Below are positions 46,585 through 58,669 of a stretch of DNA of 64,000 nucleotides, in pieces. Numbering within the stretch: position 1 is the stretch's first letter; every line of letters begins with the position of its first letter. Below the pieces are notes generated by a model. The model was not told where the DNA came from. It searched no databases and worked only from the letters and a program-made list of their open reading frames with translations. A program made the position numbers and the translations under genes. This stretch comes from Lunularia cruciata (lineage: Eukaryota; Streptophyta; Marchantiopsida; Lunulariales; Lunulariaceae), in contig OX419759.1 of assembly GCA_948567375.1 (NCBI GenBank), positions 63,279,493 to 63,343,492 on the forward strand, in the 5' to 3' direction.

Positions 46585-46870
46585 ACAATTTAAAAGATCA
46601 AGGAGAGAAATAAGAGAGTGGAAGACCAAAATAAAAGGTCACATTGGGACACTCAAGTGAAGGAAACTCCAAATACCTATTTTGAGCTTGGCTTGAGTAT
46701 TCATAAATAAGTTGGATACAAGATTCTCTAGGAGCTTCTCAGGAAGACTCCTTCTAGGAGCTACTTTACTTGGAGTGCAAGCTATGCTAGCCATTTACTT
46801 GGCATACAAGTTGTGCTAGCCGTCAACTTGGCATAAAAGTTACTCTAAGAATATGGGAAATGAATAGAAA
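46585..46870 (+). repeat. Family E LTR-like repeat, copy 4
   Basis: It shares AGGTCACATTGGGACACTCAA, in part, AGGAAACTCCAAATACC, GGAGCTTCTCAGG and GCAAGCTATGCTAGCC with the other family E copies. It may be the outer LTR of the split B2 element, but orientation and pairing remain unresolved. Confidence 0.45.
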
Positions 46871-48059
46871 TGAAGATAAAGTGTCACATTGTCATTAGTT
46901 GTCTATTCTTGCCTATTAGCATCTTGGTAGAAACTCCAAGAAGAAGGTAGAGTCACCACCTTTGGTACACTACAAAAAGAAAGAATCACCAACAATCACA
47001 CTCACAATAGATTTAATCTAGAGGATTCCTAAGTGTGATGGTTCGTTTGAAACAAAGGTCACTTCACCTTTGGAAGTTCTATACCTTCCCTATTGCCCTA
47101 CAAATTCTTGACAACTATTGTTGAAGCAATCATAAGCACTATGATTTGCACTCACATCATAATGTTTAGGTCATACAAAATTGATAGTATTAAGATGTCT
47201 CACAAATAGTGTCTTAAAATACATGACCTAAGAGAGAGTAAGATCTCCCAAAGATCCCATCACTTTGACAACTATGATTGTGATATGGCATTCAACTCGT
47301 CCTAAAATGCACAACATCACAAGAGTCTTGAATGACTATGTTTTTGAATCTTACAGGTTGGTGTTACTTTATGATACTCCAAGTGTATGGTTATCTATCT
47401 TTGTATTATTCTTGACCTCTACAAAGCCCATAGAGTTGCAAAAACTAGTTCCACACAAATGATTTCTCTCACTCAAGTGCTTTTGCTCATGCATCAAGAA
47501 TCTTCACTCCCACTCAATCCAACCTACAATCACTCATACAAAGTGTAGACTAATACACATACACCAACTTGACAGTCTTGATAGTATAAATTTTGTTTAT
47601 TGTAATAAAAAGGTTCTCCAAATGAACCTTTTGAACATTGGGATCTAAGCCTTATATACAATTGTACTTAGCTGCCAAAGAAATCTAGTGGCTACAATGT
47701 ACTAGAAATACCTAATTACATCTAAACTACTTAGTGTCAATCATATCTTATCTATTTATCTAACACTAAACCTAATTCTAAGTAGGTGTAGGCCTTGTGG
47801 TATGGCCACTTGAGCTGTTTAAATTATCATATGCTATTATTATGTCAAGTTAAAGGTATAATACAAGATCTTCGTATCTTAACTTAACTACTATATACAA
47901 AATATGTATAGATATGAAATATCAAGTACTACAACTATGAAAACTACCCTATCTTATCTATAACATAGCTCTTAGTTGTTTGACAAATTTAGATGCTGCT
48001 CATTTTATATGAAGCTATTTATGGCATGACTCATATGAAAAATAATCTAGTATAAGATA
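46871..48059. other. AT-rich stretch without recognised genes
   Basis: Only short chance frames are present. No domain, RNA gene or clear repeat was recognised. It is probably old transposon-derived sequence. Confidence 0.4.
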
Positions 48060-48610
48060 TAAGATACAAAGTACAAGAAACAAGAAACAAAAGAAATGAA
48101 GTATGAGAATCAAAGGACGAGGTTAGGTACAAGAACAAAGTATGAGAAACAATTAGTATGAGGTCAAAGATCAGGTGTAAGTACAAGGTGTGAGTACAAG
48201 ACAAGTAGAATGAGGTATAATAGAAGGCCCAAATATTAAGTTTGAGTATAAGTATAAGGTATGAGGTATGAGTCTAAGATGCATACAAGGTATGCATATG
48301 CTACAAATAGTATGAGGTCTAAATACATGATGAGTATGAGGTTATAAACAAGAAACAAAATACAAGGTTATGAACAAGAAATGAAGTACATGGTTACATA
48401 GGAGAAACAAACTACAAGGTTACAAATGAGAAATGAAGTGTGGGGTTACAAATCAGAAACAAAGTATGAGATCACAAACAAGAAAAAAAGTACAAGGTCA
48501 AGTATGAGAAACAAAGTACAAGGTTAAGTATGAGAAACAAAGTATGAGGTTACATGCAAGAAACAAAGTATGATGTTATGAACAAGAAACCAAATATGAG
48601 GTTACTAGGT
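48060..48610 (+). repeat. Degenerate minisatellite, about 26-bp unit
   Basis: Units of the form GAGAAACAAAGTATGAGGTTA plus about five bases follow one another, with variants ACAAGAAACAAAGTACAAGG. The array is clearest at 48350-48600 and degrades upstream. Confidence 0.75.
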
Positions 48611-50199
48611 GTGAGCTCAACATACATATGATTGGTACTTCATGTAGTCATACCTTTTGCTATAGACCTCCAAATGCTATAATTTAGTGTTTATAGAAAG
48701 CCCTTGTGAAAGCACTTCTAACAAGACAATGATTGCTACATTTGAATAGGTAACCATAGAGATAAACTCCAAAGTGCACCAAAAAAATTCCTCCTCAAAG
48801 ATAACTCTTCCAAGTTGTAAAATGATGGCAAAACAAGCTTCAAGGCCACCTCCTTTGTACCTTTGGTGTATACAAGGATTAAGCTACATAATAAAAATTG
48901 AGTGATCTCTTACCTAGACATAATATTATGTTTCTTTCTTTGTTGCAAAAGTAGAAAAATGGAACAAAATTGGACTCTTGAGAACAAGTGCGGCATGATA
49001 ACTATATGTCCATATCCATAACCTCTTGTCAAGATGCATGGTGTGCTTCTTAAAACCCAATGCTAAAGATTCAAATGGATCTGCACTATACACATTAAAT
49101 CTGGAAGAAGACCACTCCTCCAAAAACATAATAGTAGGCATGGTGGATACTCTAAACCTATCTAAAGGAGCTACAAGGCGGTCCAATAATGAAGGATATG
49201 AGATACTAGATTCATCAATAGGACTAAATCTAGAAGAATGTATAGCATCATTGGAGGTGTTTTCTATAATAAGGTAAAGCATCACTATCAACTATCAATA
49301 TATCTCTAAGGGACAATACTAAAGAAGTAAATTTACTATAAGGTCTCACCATATAATCTCTATAATCATCCAATTACCCATCCTTCTCACCCAAAGCATG
49401 CCATGAGCCAAAGGCCCAAGTGTATGCCTATTGGTAAGAAACTTAGATCACACATTTAGCAAAATAGCTACTCCACCTCACTCTTTGGGCCACTAGTCCA
49501 AATGATAACCTCAAAATGTGTCAAATAATATTGAAAAATATCTCTAAGATCAAGGTAAGGGATATATTACAAAGAAATACTTGATATATAATAGAGTCAT
49601 CCTCTCTTATTGGTATTTGTGTACAACTCAAAGAACCTTAGACAAGCAAGAAATCTCATATAAGCTAAGCATCTCACATTTAATATTAGAATCTTTTGCC
49701 TCATATTTGAATGATAAAGAGTATGAGATATAAACATCTAGATAAAATCATCCTCTCCTCAAGTTTGTGAGCCTAAATACCTCATCCCTCAAAGATATAT
49801 TCTTCTCTTGGAGCCACAATATCTCCTTAATAGGACCTTTCAATCAAGGTGAAGGTGCAAGATTGTTCAAAGTGCATGGCCTCCAAGATACAATTTGAGT
49901 GTAAATTATGCATAAATAAGGCTAATCATGAGGCCCGCTAATAAAGCACTCATTTTTTGTGTACCATGAGTGGAAATGGATGTCCAAGGAGTACAAGTCT
50001 CATGAGATTACATTTCTATCCCACTAGTCTAAGATCTTCTAATGTCTTTAGATATACTCAAGGTTTGAGTCCCCACATGCATTGCAATATCAACAAGAGC
50101 TTGGGCACATAGTAGTGGTATTTGACTTCATCTAAGGTCATTCCATTACAACATGACCTGCAATAATAGAAACATAATATTCAACTAGAATGGTGACTC
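48611..50199. other. AT-rich stretch without recognised genes
   Basis: A minus-strand frame of 121 codons (48926-49291) and its plus-strand shadow have no recognised domain. No RNA gene or structured repeat was seen. Confidence 0.4.
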
Positions 50200-50204
50200 T
50201 TGTG

Positions 50205-50310
50205 GTATTTTAAAATTGGTGTGACTTCTCATATGAGTTTTGCTTCTATATTCTATAATATTAATAATGATGAATGTTGTGTAGCAATGTATATATGCAC
50301 AATAGTTGAT
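50205..50310 (+). repeat. R-segment relative, copy 3
   Basis: The reverse complement resembles the LTR end of element D (CATATATACATTGCTACACAAC, in part, and AGAAGTCACACCAATTTTAAA). A better copy in the same orientation is at 51460-51565. The two bracket the solo LTR of family A. Confidence 0.5.
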
Positions 50311-50629
50311 ATGACATTTGCAATGCCAAAGCTTGTTTGCTAGAATATTTCAATGATTATCTTGGTGATCATATTTGTTTCAATAGCTACTCATGAACTA
50401 CTAGTGGTAGCCATATATTATATTAGGAGTTTTGACTACATTGTCAATTTGCACTATCAATACCATCATATGTGCCATTAGTGTTGGATTCCATAGTTAC
50501 CCAAGGGAAGGTCTACCTTGAAGTGGAGCTCCAAATAGCTCACTTCTTTTGTGTTGAACCTTCAAGCTTTTATCTATGGCGCATAGAGTTGGTGAGTGCA
50601 ACTTGGATCTCTATGCTAGAGTGGTTTGG

Positions 50630-51381
50630 TGTGATACCAATAGCTAGATAGATGATCTAGAGATGAAATTTGGTTTGGTAACATATTGAAGAATGTTATA
50701 CATGATGGACTAAGTAGATTAGATAGAGGTATCACCAAAACAGTACTTCTACTAATAGGCCAAAAATTGAAATATGCATGGAAACTTTAAAATCAATAGC
50801 TAGGCATATGATCTAGAGGTGAAACTTGGGGTAGTGAAATCTAGAAGGATGTTAAAAATGATGGAGAACATAGATCAGATAGAGGTATCACCAAAAGAGC
50901 ACTTCTACTAATAGTGCAGAAGCCAAAAGAGGCCTAAACTTCAAAGGCTATTTTGGAGACCTAAACAAATGAATTAGGCCTCAAATATGTGCTAATCCCC
51001 ACTTAATGAGGAAAGGCTAGCCTTCCATCCCCATTGGTTTGTCTCATCGAGAGCTTTCCAATGGTACCTCATGCACGTGATTTTGAGATTCCTACAAGAA
51101 GATTCCCTAAAAGATTCCCTCCGGTCAAAGCCTATTTGACCAACCAAATGGGGCCAAGACCAACATATCACCCATCCAAGCAAGTAATCTGAAGGTGGAG
51201 CTTGCTGACAGGTCACCTATCCATGTACCTAATCCTATGGTGGAGCTTCCTTGAGGAGATCCTCTTTGGCTACACAATAAAGAGAAGGTGCTCCTTTGAG
51301 GCATCGGAGGATTGAGTGTGAAATCTGTGTTTTCTCTCTTGTGTCTCTCTTGAAGAGTTCTCTTGTCCTTGGAGTATTACA
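50630..51381 (+). mobile_element. Solo LTR of element A family
   Basis: This 752-base sequence matches the reverse complement of the element A LTRs from TGTGATACCA to GGAGTATTACA. It is flanked on both sides by TTTGG (50625-50629 and 51382-51386), a perfect 5-base target duplication. There is no internal element sequence, so it is the product of LTR-LTR recombination. Confidence 0.92.
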
Positions 51382-51459
51382 TTTGGCTCAATGAGTGTAA
51401 TCACTACGTGTTGGCAAAGTACATACAATTTGAAAGTTGAGTTCTTTTTTTATTTCTTA

Positions 51460-51565
51460 TTAATTGTGGCACTTTAGAGTTTGTGTGTGACTTCTTATAT
51501 GGGTTGTGTTCATCTATTACATAATTTTTATACTGATGTGTGGTGTGTACCAATGTATCTACACA
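51460..51565 (+). repeat. R-segment relative, copy 4
   Basis: The reverse complement reads TGTCATGTGTAGATACATTGG through AAACTCTAAAGTGCCACAAT, in part matching 35734-35840. It may be an LTR end of a relative of element D. Confidence 0.55.
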
Positions 51566-52130
51566 TGACAAAGTGGAGTCACTAGTTTCACTTTAATTCC
51601 AATGAAAAATCTATGGGTTTCTCCATTCTAAAGAATTATATCTTGTTCTTCCACACAAGGAAAAATTGGCCCATGAATTTTGGTAGATCACAATTGTAGC
51701 ATGACTTTTTAAATGCAATAGTACATGTGGCATTTGGTAATTGAGGTTGGTATAGTTATTAGTTTATACTATAGAAGTTAGAGCATCAAGTGCTTATATA
51801 TAAATCTTACCTTTCAATATGAAGAATTCTATTCCATCAAGATGCTAGCAGCGTAGTCAAGAAAGATAGAGTTTGCAAGGATGTGAGAATAGCACAACAC
51901 TCAAGAAAGGCAAGATGAAGTAGCACTTCCAAGTATTTTATTGGTTTAGAACCTACATACTAGCTTGTATAATCCATTCCTTGTCTCATGTGGCTAGAGT
52001 TGTAATGAGAGGAACTAAATTAAGTATCTTTTATTGTAATTGTAATTGATGTTTTGTAATTGATGTATAAGTTTGAATACATTTCACCAAAATTTTCAAC
52101 AAGTTATGGACCCATGCTTCATAGCACATC
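51566..52130. other. Non-coding AT-rich stretch
   Basis: No gene or repeat is recognised between the R-segment copy and the tandem array at 52131. Confidence 0.4.
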
Positions 52131-52500
52131 AAGAGTAATAAAAGATTACTCTTAGTGTGAGATTTTAGATATTGAGAGACTAGAAAAGAATTTTCATATT
52201 TGAGAGTAAATTTGGACGTAGGAGTAATATGAGAGATATAACACATGTTAGAGTGATAAAATATTATTCTTGGTGTGAGATGTTAGATAGTGAGAGACTA
52301 GAAAAGATCTTTCATATTTGAGAGTAAATTTGGATGTAGGAGTAATATGAGAGATATAACACATATTAGAGTGATAAAAATATTATTCTTGGTGTGAGAT
52401 GTTAGATAATGAGAGACTAGAAAGGAAATTCCGGTTTTAACAGTTTACAGATTTGGATAATATGGCAACAAGGAGCAATATGAGAGATATAACACACATT
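52131..52500 (+). repeat. Tandem array, about 120-bp unit, three copies
   Basis: Units begin near 52131, 52251 and 52370 with GAGTRATAAAAxATTA, continue with TTGGTGTGAGATGTTAGATA and GAGAGACTAGAAAGG, and end with ATATGAGAGATATAACACA. The last unit is partial and diverged. Confidence 0.85.
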
Positions 52501-53019
52501 AACAAGTTCAATTAAGAGAAATTCCTAATTTGGAAATTTTAGACAATGATACTCTCCTAGTCAAAAAGACTAACAAGGAACAAATGGATAAATGGAACAA
52601 AGGCTATAGAAAAAGCCATATATAAATGGAGAAGAGACATATTGACAAAGTAGGAAAATGTTGCACAAGTTTATATTTGTATACTTGTAGAAGGGACTTA
52701 TTTACATATACCAATAGAAGAGAAGTAGTTATATAATCTAACCAATTCTAAAACTACATACTAAAATGTACAATAAATTGATTATGTTGTATAAGCAATA
52801 TGTTTTAGAGAACAAGCACATTCTCCAAAAAAAATAAAAAATTCTAGTATAATAGAATTGAGAAAAATATAGAGTTTTATTACTTAAATTGAAACTCTTA
52901 CTAGTCAAATAAGTAACTTAATTATAAGAATAAACAATTCTTCAATATCACTAAGATTATTTGTCGTTTGTCACCAACTTATCACAGTATAATAGAAACA
53001 TGAATAAGTACCTAAAGAA
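52501..53019. other. Non-coding AT-rich stretch
   Basis: No gene is recognised. It leads from the tandem array into the S repeats. Confidence 0.4.
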
Positions 53020-53245
53020 AAAGTGACCTGGAGTGAAAACAAGAGGGATTGGAAAACCCCATCAAGCCCATGCAAGGAAAAAACAAAGAGGGTAAAATGG
53101 GCTAAGCCCAAATACAAGGAACTCATTACAAGACTGGTTAAAAAGAAACCTCGAATAGACGTGACAAACCAAGAAGGACCGGAAGACCCATCAAGCCCGT
53201 ACAAGGAAAAAACAACTAGGATAAAATGGGGCTAAACCCCAAACT
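53020..53245 (+). repeat. Dispersed repeat S, copies 3 and 4 in tandem
   Basis: Two units of about 130 bases, at about 53040-53115 and 53160-53245. Both have CCCATCAAGCCC, CAAGGAAAAAAC, then GATAAAATGGGG or GGTAAAATGGGC, followed by the stem-loop (GGGCTAAGCCC; GGGGCTAAACCCC). An open frame spans both, with a repeated PSSPCKEKT/PSSPYKEKT wording, but this reflects the duplication. Confidence 0.75.
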
Positions 53246-54192
53246 CAATAACTAAGGAGCAGAAACTCGTTTCAAAACTGGTCAAGGAAAAAACTTTGAA
53301 TACATATGGAGAAGACAAAGAAGAGAGCAGACAAACAAACCGTTGCAGGGAAGAAGAGATAGAAGAAGGGAAATCAGGAAAAGAGACGAAGAGACGGATG
53401 AATCAGTTCCAGTCAGTGGAGCTGCGAAGATGGTGTATAGTGGCATTGCGGGAGCGAACAAGTTCAGCTTCCGTAGTATAAGGATGTAATCAAAAGCTCA
53501 TGAACACTCAAATTGAAACCACCAACCACCATAACCATGCACTTGATGTCCACAGGAGTCCATCAGCTGTGCTCTTGGTCTCCAAATCCCAGTCGTGCCT
53601 AAAATCTCCTGTAGACTTCAAGTACTGAAAATAAAATCTCCAGTAGACTTCAAGTATTGAAAGTAGATCATCAGACATGCTAAACGCCAACTACATGAAG
53701 CATGAACAATGTACGTGGTTTGAATTGCGAATGGATATCGTTGATACTGCCGTTAACACCACATCGCTACTCAGCTACTGCATGGATGGCGTAAGAGAAA
53801 CTTGGTTGGAAGATCTTATAAACTTGGTCCCTCATGTACTTATACTGCCCTGAGATGAAACATTACGTCTTTGTCTTATGAAACATGATTCATCAGTAAT
53901 TGTAATCTGTTGTGATCAACGGTGTCATCCACACATCTGTTAGAATTCTCTTGTCCTTGACTTTTGTCTTTTGTCTCGTGCGCTTCTCGCACAATTTCTT
54001 ACTCCATTCCTTCAAAACTTGAAGCAGATTCTCAAGGCGTTGAATTTTCCCTTCTCGCACTCTATTTGTGGAGTACCCTCGACATCAGTCTCCGACATTA
54101 GATTTCTATCAAGCCTGGAGCTCCGAGGCAAAACTTCTTTCACTTTCGGCCATGAGTGCTAGTACTTTAGCAATGATGAGGTTTCTACGTTC
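53246..54192. other. Transition region, coding-like remnants on the minus strand
   Basis: The minus strand has short open stretches (for example a lysine/arginine-rich REGKIQRLENLLQVLKEW at about 53990-54060, possibly coiled coil), interrupted by stops. A direct pair of about 40 bases (ATCTCC-GTAGACTTCAAGTA) occurs at 53603-53655. No gene can be assigned. Confidence 0.35.
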
Positions 54193-54471
54193 TCATGGAA
54201 ATCCATGGACTTCTCCAACTCCCGCCTCAAATCTTCTTCCGAAACTGGTTGAGAGGTGCTTCTCCCTGTACATGGAGTGAGCTTCTCCACACACTTGGTC
54301 CAAAGGATGCCCAGAACCAATGCCACTTTCAGACATCTTTTGGATAAGGCGCAGAAAGTTCAAATTTCCTCCAATGATACATGTCATATCTAACCTGGAG
54401 GTTTCTTCTCGAGTCTGATCAACATCTGACCAAAATATCCACATGATTCCAACGCCTTCATCTCTTTCCAC
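54193..54471 (-). pseudogene. Unrecognised coding-like fragment
   Basis: The frame reads VERDEGVGIMWIFWSDVD then LDMTCIIGGNLNFLRLIQK and SGHPLDQVCGEAHSMYREK. It is open upstream of the first Met to about 54500. Its composition looks like real protein sequence, but I do not recognise the family. Flanking frames are interrupted, so it is likely an exon of a decayed gene. Confidence 0.3.
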
Positions 54472-55040
54472 AAAGATTTCACGGGCATTCGCGTCGACTA
54501 GTTACGAGAGCAGATCACGTTCGCTTCAGACAGGTTGAGCTCGGACACCACCTTCTGTCAAAATCGTATCTGCACACTATTCCATTCATTTAGCATAGTA
54601 AAAACTATGTCCAATTCCTGCAGCCAGATCAAAAGTGGAAGCCGCTAGAGGATTCGAATGCATTACAAATCAGCTCAACCGAGCTCAACCGAGTGCGTAA
54701 GTAATACCCTGGCAGGTTTTCACAAAGAAACATTAAAAACTTGCCTCCTTGATGCATGCATGTTCTACCTAAATAACAGGTATTTTTCTACCCCTGATAC
54801 CTGAAAGCGTGGGAAAACACCAAGAGATCTTGGTGTCCTGACATGGCATTTTGAAACTCATGTAGTTGGTCATATGCTCTTGGCTCGGAACCCATGGAGG
54901 AAGCTGCTTCTCCACGTTGTTAGGATTCTCTGCCTCTCTGAGAATGATAGGCGCGAACCTCTACCTTGAAGCAGAGATCGATTTTTACAGGAAGACGTGT
55001 AAGAGTAGCCTTGTGCACCTCCTTGTGCTTGTTATGTTAC
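54472..55040. other. Spacer before the right arm
   Basis: No gene is recognised. The inverted duplication with the left arm starts at about 55040. Confidence 0.4.
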
Positions 55041-55331
55041 TCAAAGTATTCTAAGAGATTTCCATCTAGCTTTACTCTCGCCCACAAATTCATCCATACT
55101 CCACTGTGAACTTGTTCCCCGAGCACCCCCGTTTTGTCCTTGCACCTGAGTGATCACCTCACCCAGAAAGATGTGAGTCACCCAGTAAGGACCTACAATC
55201 AGAAGCCCTAGAATCACCACAATCTCCCCGACGTCATGCAAGTATGAAGCGATTGCCCACAACACTTTCCTTCCACTTTCAGCATCTGGATCGAAACGGT
55301 TTAGTGCTTCCATTTGAGTTGAACAAAACAC
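55041..55331 (-). pseudogene. Gene fragment paralogous to 8778-8981
   Basis: The 96-codon frame has RFDPDAESGRKVLWAIASY then LHDVGEIVVILGLLIVGPYW, a probable membrane helix, and a hydrophilic tail. It is better preserved than the left copy but has no recognisable complete partner. A distant resemblance to the pre-helix-3 region of P-type H+-ATPases is possible. Confidence 0.3.
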
Positions 55332-55817
55332 ACAGGGTTCTGAACCCTAAAAAGCTTGTCGCCTAGCCGCTTAAGAGATCTGACGAGCGTCTTCCTTAAC
55401 TCCGTCTTCCCTGTCCAACATCGAGAAAAGTTATAAAATCAGAGTGAAACGTGCACGGCTGTGTATGAGATTAAATCTGATCAGTTGGGAACCATCGCAG
55501 ACTGGCATATGCAACCAGTCCAAGCTCTCTCCGTCGCTACACAAACGTGGTCCACTTTAGTATGTCTCATGTAACCTCATCCTATTCCATCTTCCAGTCA
55601 ACATCGAGGACCAATTTGCAGTACCTCTGATAATCTAGAGCTAGCTCTTCAATTATCAGATGATCATCATACGCTGACAGTGAGAATGGGGTTTCCGTTT
55701 ACGAGATAATCTTCATCCGTTGTTTCTCTGCGGATCCCCATATGCAGGTACTATGATACACTTTGCAATAAGCACCTGCATATGGAGCTCCGCGAAGAAA
55801 CAGTCGGCCAGCTCTAG

Positions 55818-56085
55818 GGTCCTCACACTTCAAACTTTGCTTTGCTCAGGATGGAGAGGTGCCTGTCTCGTCTTTTATTTCGACGAGCTTGGGCAGGTTC
55901 CTCACGCTACGGTCCTCACACTTCAAACTTTGCTTTGCTCAGGACTGGGAAGTGCCTGTCTCGTCTTTTATTTCGACGAGCTTGGGTAGGTTCGCGAGGC
56001 GCAGGATAGAGGGCCGTGAAGTGCCTGTCTCGTTTTTCCATTCTAAGCGCTTGGGTAGGTTCGCGCGAGGCGCAGGTTAGAGACC
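55818..56085 (-). repeat. Tandem repeat, about 93-bp unit
   Basis: GGTCCTCACACTTCAAACTT starts units at 55818 and 55911. The second half (GTGCCTGTCTCG through GACGAGCTTGGG) recurs a third time from about 56021. In the left arm the corresponding sequence (3540-3690 and 8220-8360) is present as a single unit. Confidence 0.75.
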
Positions 56086-57682
56086 GTGTGACTATCTCCA
56101 ACGCCCCGTTCCCTTCGCAGATCTGCCATCTGTCGATAATATTTCTGTACCATGGTGGTAAGGATGGATTCCGCGAGGAGACAAACTTACAACTTGCAGA
56201 AAGTCTATAAATTCTTTAATACCATCTGTCTAGTTAAAGCCAGGACCAGTTCTTGAAGTTTTATGTTGCAGTTTTAAGACCTGAAAAGTTGTGTACAGTG
56301 TCCCTTGCAAGTTTTTGAGCTCTAGATTCCGCGGTGTTGGGATCTGTACAAAGGTAAGCTTGCCAGCCATAGCAGAACATCCCTCTTAGCTGTTATCAAG
56401 AACATGACGCACCCGTGATAGCTGGTAGACATGGTACTTCCGTTCGTCATAACCGAACTCACTCTGTAAACACTCAAGCTATCGCTCCTGCTCCAGTACC
56501 AGGTGTCCTCTCTCACGACAAACTGTATCCTTCGGCTCACAGCAACATAGTACATCCATCATCGAATGCCAGAAATGGAGATCAGAAATCGTGGTGTGCT
56601 GGAAACGTGAAAATCAGAACACTTTCTTCAAGTGATGTGCTACAACAGAACTCCACAGAAGATCGAACAAGCAACAAACACACGTTGTTCTCTATCGTCA
56701 TCCTAACACTAGCTGTCAATGAAGGCCGGGATAACTATGCTGGCCTCAACTGATGTTAATGAATCAGACGCTGTGGATATATACATGCCCACCATCGCCG
56801 AGGTTGTGCTAGTGTGATCGGCAAGAGGTCTTGCAAGGACCAAGTAATTAACAAAGATCGGAAAGGACACGGTAGGATGAATAAGCGATTGCTGACTGTC
56901 AGGATGTGGAAATGGAAATCAATAGCCAGACGAATAATTTGACCCCGTCGAAGTGCATGCGATTTTCACCCAAAATGCTCCCAGATCTTTATGTCTGGCT
57001 ACAGGCCGCTAGATGTGCAATACCGCCGTTCAAATTCGTAACGATTGAAGACTCTGAAACGTGGATACGGATAGTTACGAGCATATCGATGCTGAACGTG
57101 AAATTGAGAACAACCCTTTCGTTAGACGTCTATGGGGACGGTTTTATAACAGCTGCGATATAGAGGCATTGAGGCCTCTCTTTCAAAGGATACTAGTTGA
57201 TCCCTTATCTTTTAGGATTCATCGGAGAATACTGTGACTTGAAGTGTCTTTTAAGTACTGGAGAAATCTTCCCTTTGCCCTTTTGTTTGCACTTAGGAGT
57301 GCATGTGGGCTTGGAAGCAAAATATAGTTTCTCTTTCAAATCACCTTGGCTCACTGAATTTGAGTTCAAAAACACTCTTCATTCAGTGATAAGCAGGTCT
57401 ACAAAACCTGTCGAGAACATCTTCACTGAAGCGTGATCTAAACTTGAGTTTCAAGGCCGTTTCTAAACCCGCTTCAAACGAAGTGGCTCACTCAAAGCAA
57501 CGGTGCTTTAGACAGGTTTCAGTTTCATCAGAGTTTCATCAGCCCATATCTTATGCTTCATTTTGAGTACCGATCACTCGTGCGGGTTTGTTGTGTTCAG
57601 ATCATTGTATAAAACTTTAACTCTGTTTGGTAGCATGAGATTGTCTTGAGATGTACTAGAACATGACTTGTCTGTGTTCAGA

Positions 57683-58285
57683 TCATGGTGAACAGTTTAA
57701 CCAGTTGGCAGGTTTGGCTATGTAGACCACCATGAGTTTATCTCTTTCCACAACATCATATCGTACATAGAACCCAAGTCGATGGTTTCTGACACGGAGA
57801 AAAAGCACGATGAAAGGAAAAATTAGGAAGCAGTTTAGTGATGAGCACATTAGATGTTGGCTCCAGAGGTTACATAACCAGAATCGATCATGACAAAGAA
57901 GACTAAGAAAAGAGCAGTGCAAAATAATGGAAAAGACTAATTCATCCGGTGAAAGAACATTCCACATCGAATCTATAGCATTCTCTAAACTAAGTATAAT
58001 CGCTAGACTTGCTTCACGAACTCGGTGATATGCATCGAAGTGGAAGTCTGTCATAACTTGCATTGTGTAGCCGATGGAAAGGCAATCCTCCTCGTCCACG
58101 AGAGAGTGGTAGTGACGGTCCCGCCTACGCCAGCAAAGAATGGAGAAACATTGACGTTGGCTGTTCTTAGAAAGACGAAGTTGGGGGCGGAGACAGGTCA
58201 TCGAACTTGAGCTTGGACGAAAACGTGAAGGAAGATCAAGAGCTGGAAGGGGTTTACCGAAAGAGGCGTAGAAAGACTGAAACAC
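57683..58285 (-). CDS. Hypothetical open frame of 200 codons
   Basis: This is an uninterrupted frame with no recognised domain. It includes LSIGYTMQVMTDFHFDAYHR, a possible hydrophobic stretch (SLNCFLIFPFIVLFL) and a cysteine- and serine-rich N-terminus. Most lies in the part of the right arm (57806-58660) that has no left-arm counterpart. It may be one exon or chance. Confidence 0.25.
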   Translation of the reverse strand: MFQSFYASFGKPLPALDLPSRFRPSSSSMTCLRPQLRLSKNSQRQCFSILCWRRRDRHYHSLVDEEDCLSIGYTMQVMTDFHFDAYHRVREASLAIILSLENAIDSMWNVLSPDELVFSIILHCSFLSLLCHDRFWLCNLWSQHLMCSSLNCFLIFPFIVLFLRVRNHRLGFYVRYDVVERDKLMVVYIAKPANWLNCSP

Positions 58286-58669
58286 ATGAACTCGTTGTTG
58301 AAGTGGAAATCAGAAGGTACTTCTCATTTCCTACTTCAACAAGGTGTAAACTGGATTGCACTATAGGGATACTTATAAAACTTCAACCTTTCGACTAGTT
58401 CTGCTTCAGAAGAACCGACTTACGGAGGACGCTTGTGATAAAATACCAGGTAGGTAGACTGAAAACACCGTCGGTTGAGTCAGTTCATTTATCACCCGGA
58501 ATCTGAACATGATTGGCGACCGACATGATTCAAGGTTTGTAAAAGTTGATGACCTAGTTCTCTCCGACACTGATTGAGCCAAAATACTGTAGATACCAAT
58601 CAGACTAAAGAATTAGCCAGAAACCATGAGAACTCGGATACTTCTGGCAGCTACAGTACTGTATGTTTG
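58286..58669. other. Spacer between right-arm blocks
   Basis: No gene is supported. The unique segment ends where the GST-bearing duplication begins. Confidence 0.4.

Larger units (their letters stand above)
55040..57805. repeat. Segmental duplication, right copy of left-arm blocks (inverted)
   Basis: Read from right to left, 57805-56316 matches 535-1810, 56310-55760 matches the region near 2790-2880 and 3435-3700 (or 8000-8400), and 55700-55040 matches 8500-8950. The coding-like segment at 1810-2785 and the acyltransferase are absent here. The join at about 56314 is direct. Confidence 0.82.

Noticed and set aside
48060-48610. CRISPR-like array
   Set aside because: Units are degenerate and contiguous, with no constant-length unique spacers, in a eukaryotic context.
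53023-53235. 70-codon frame with internal repeat as a small protein
   Set aside because: The protein repeat mirrors the tandem copies of dispersed repeat S; the other S copies do not keep the frame.
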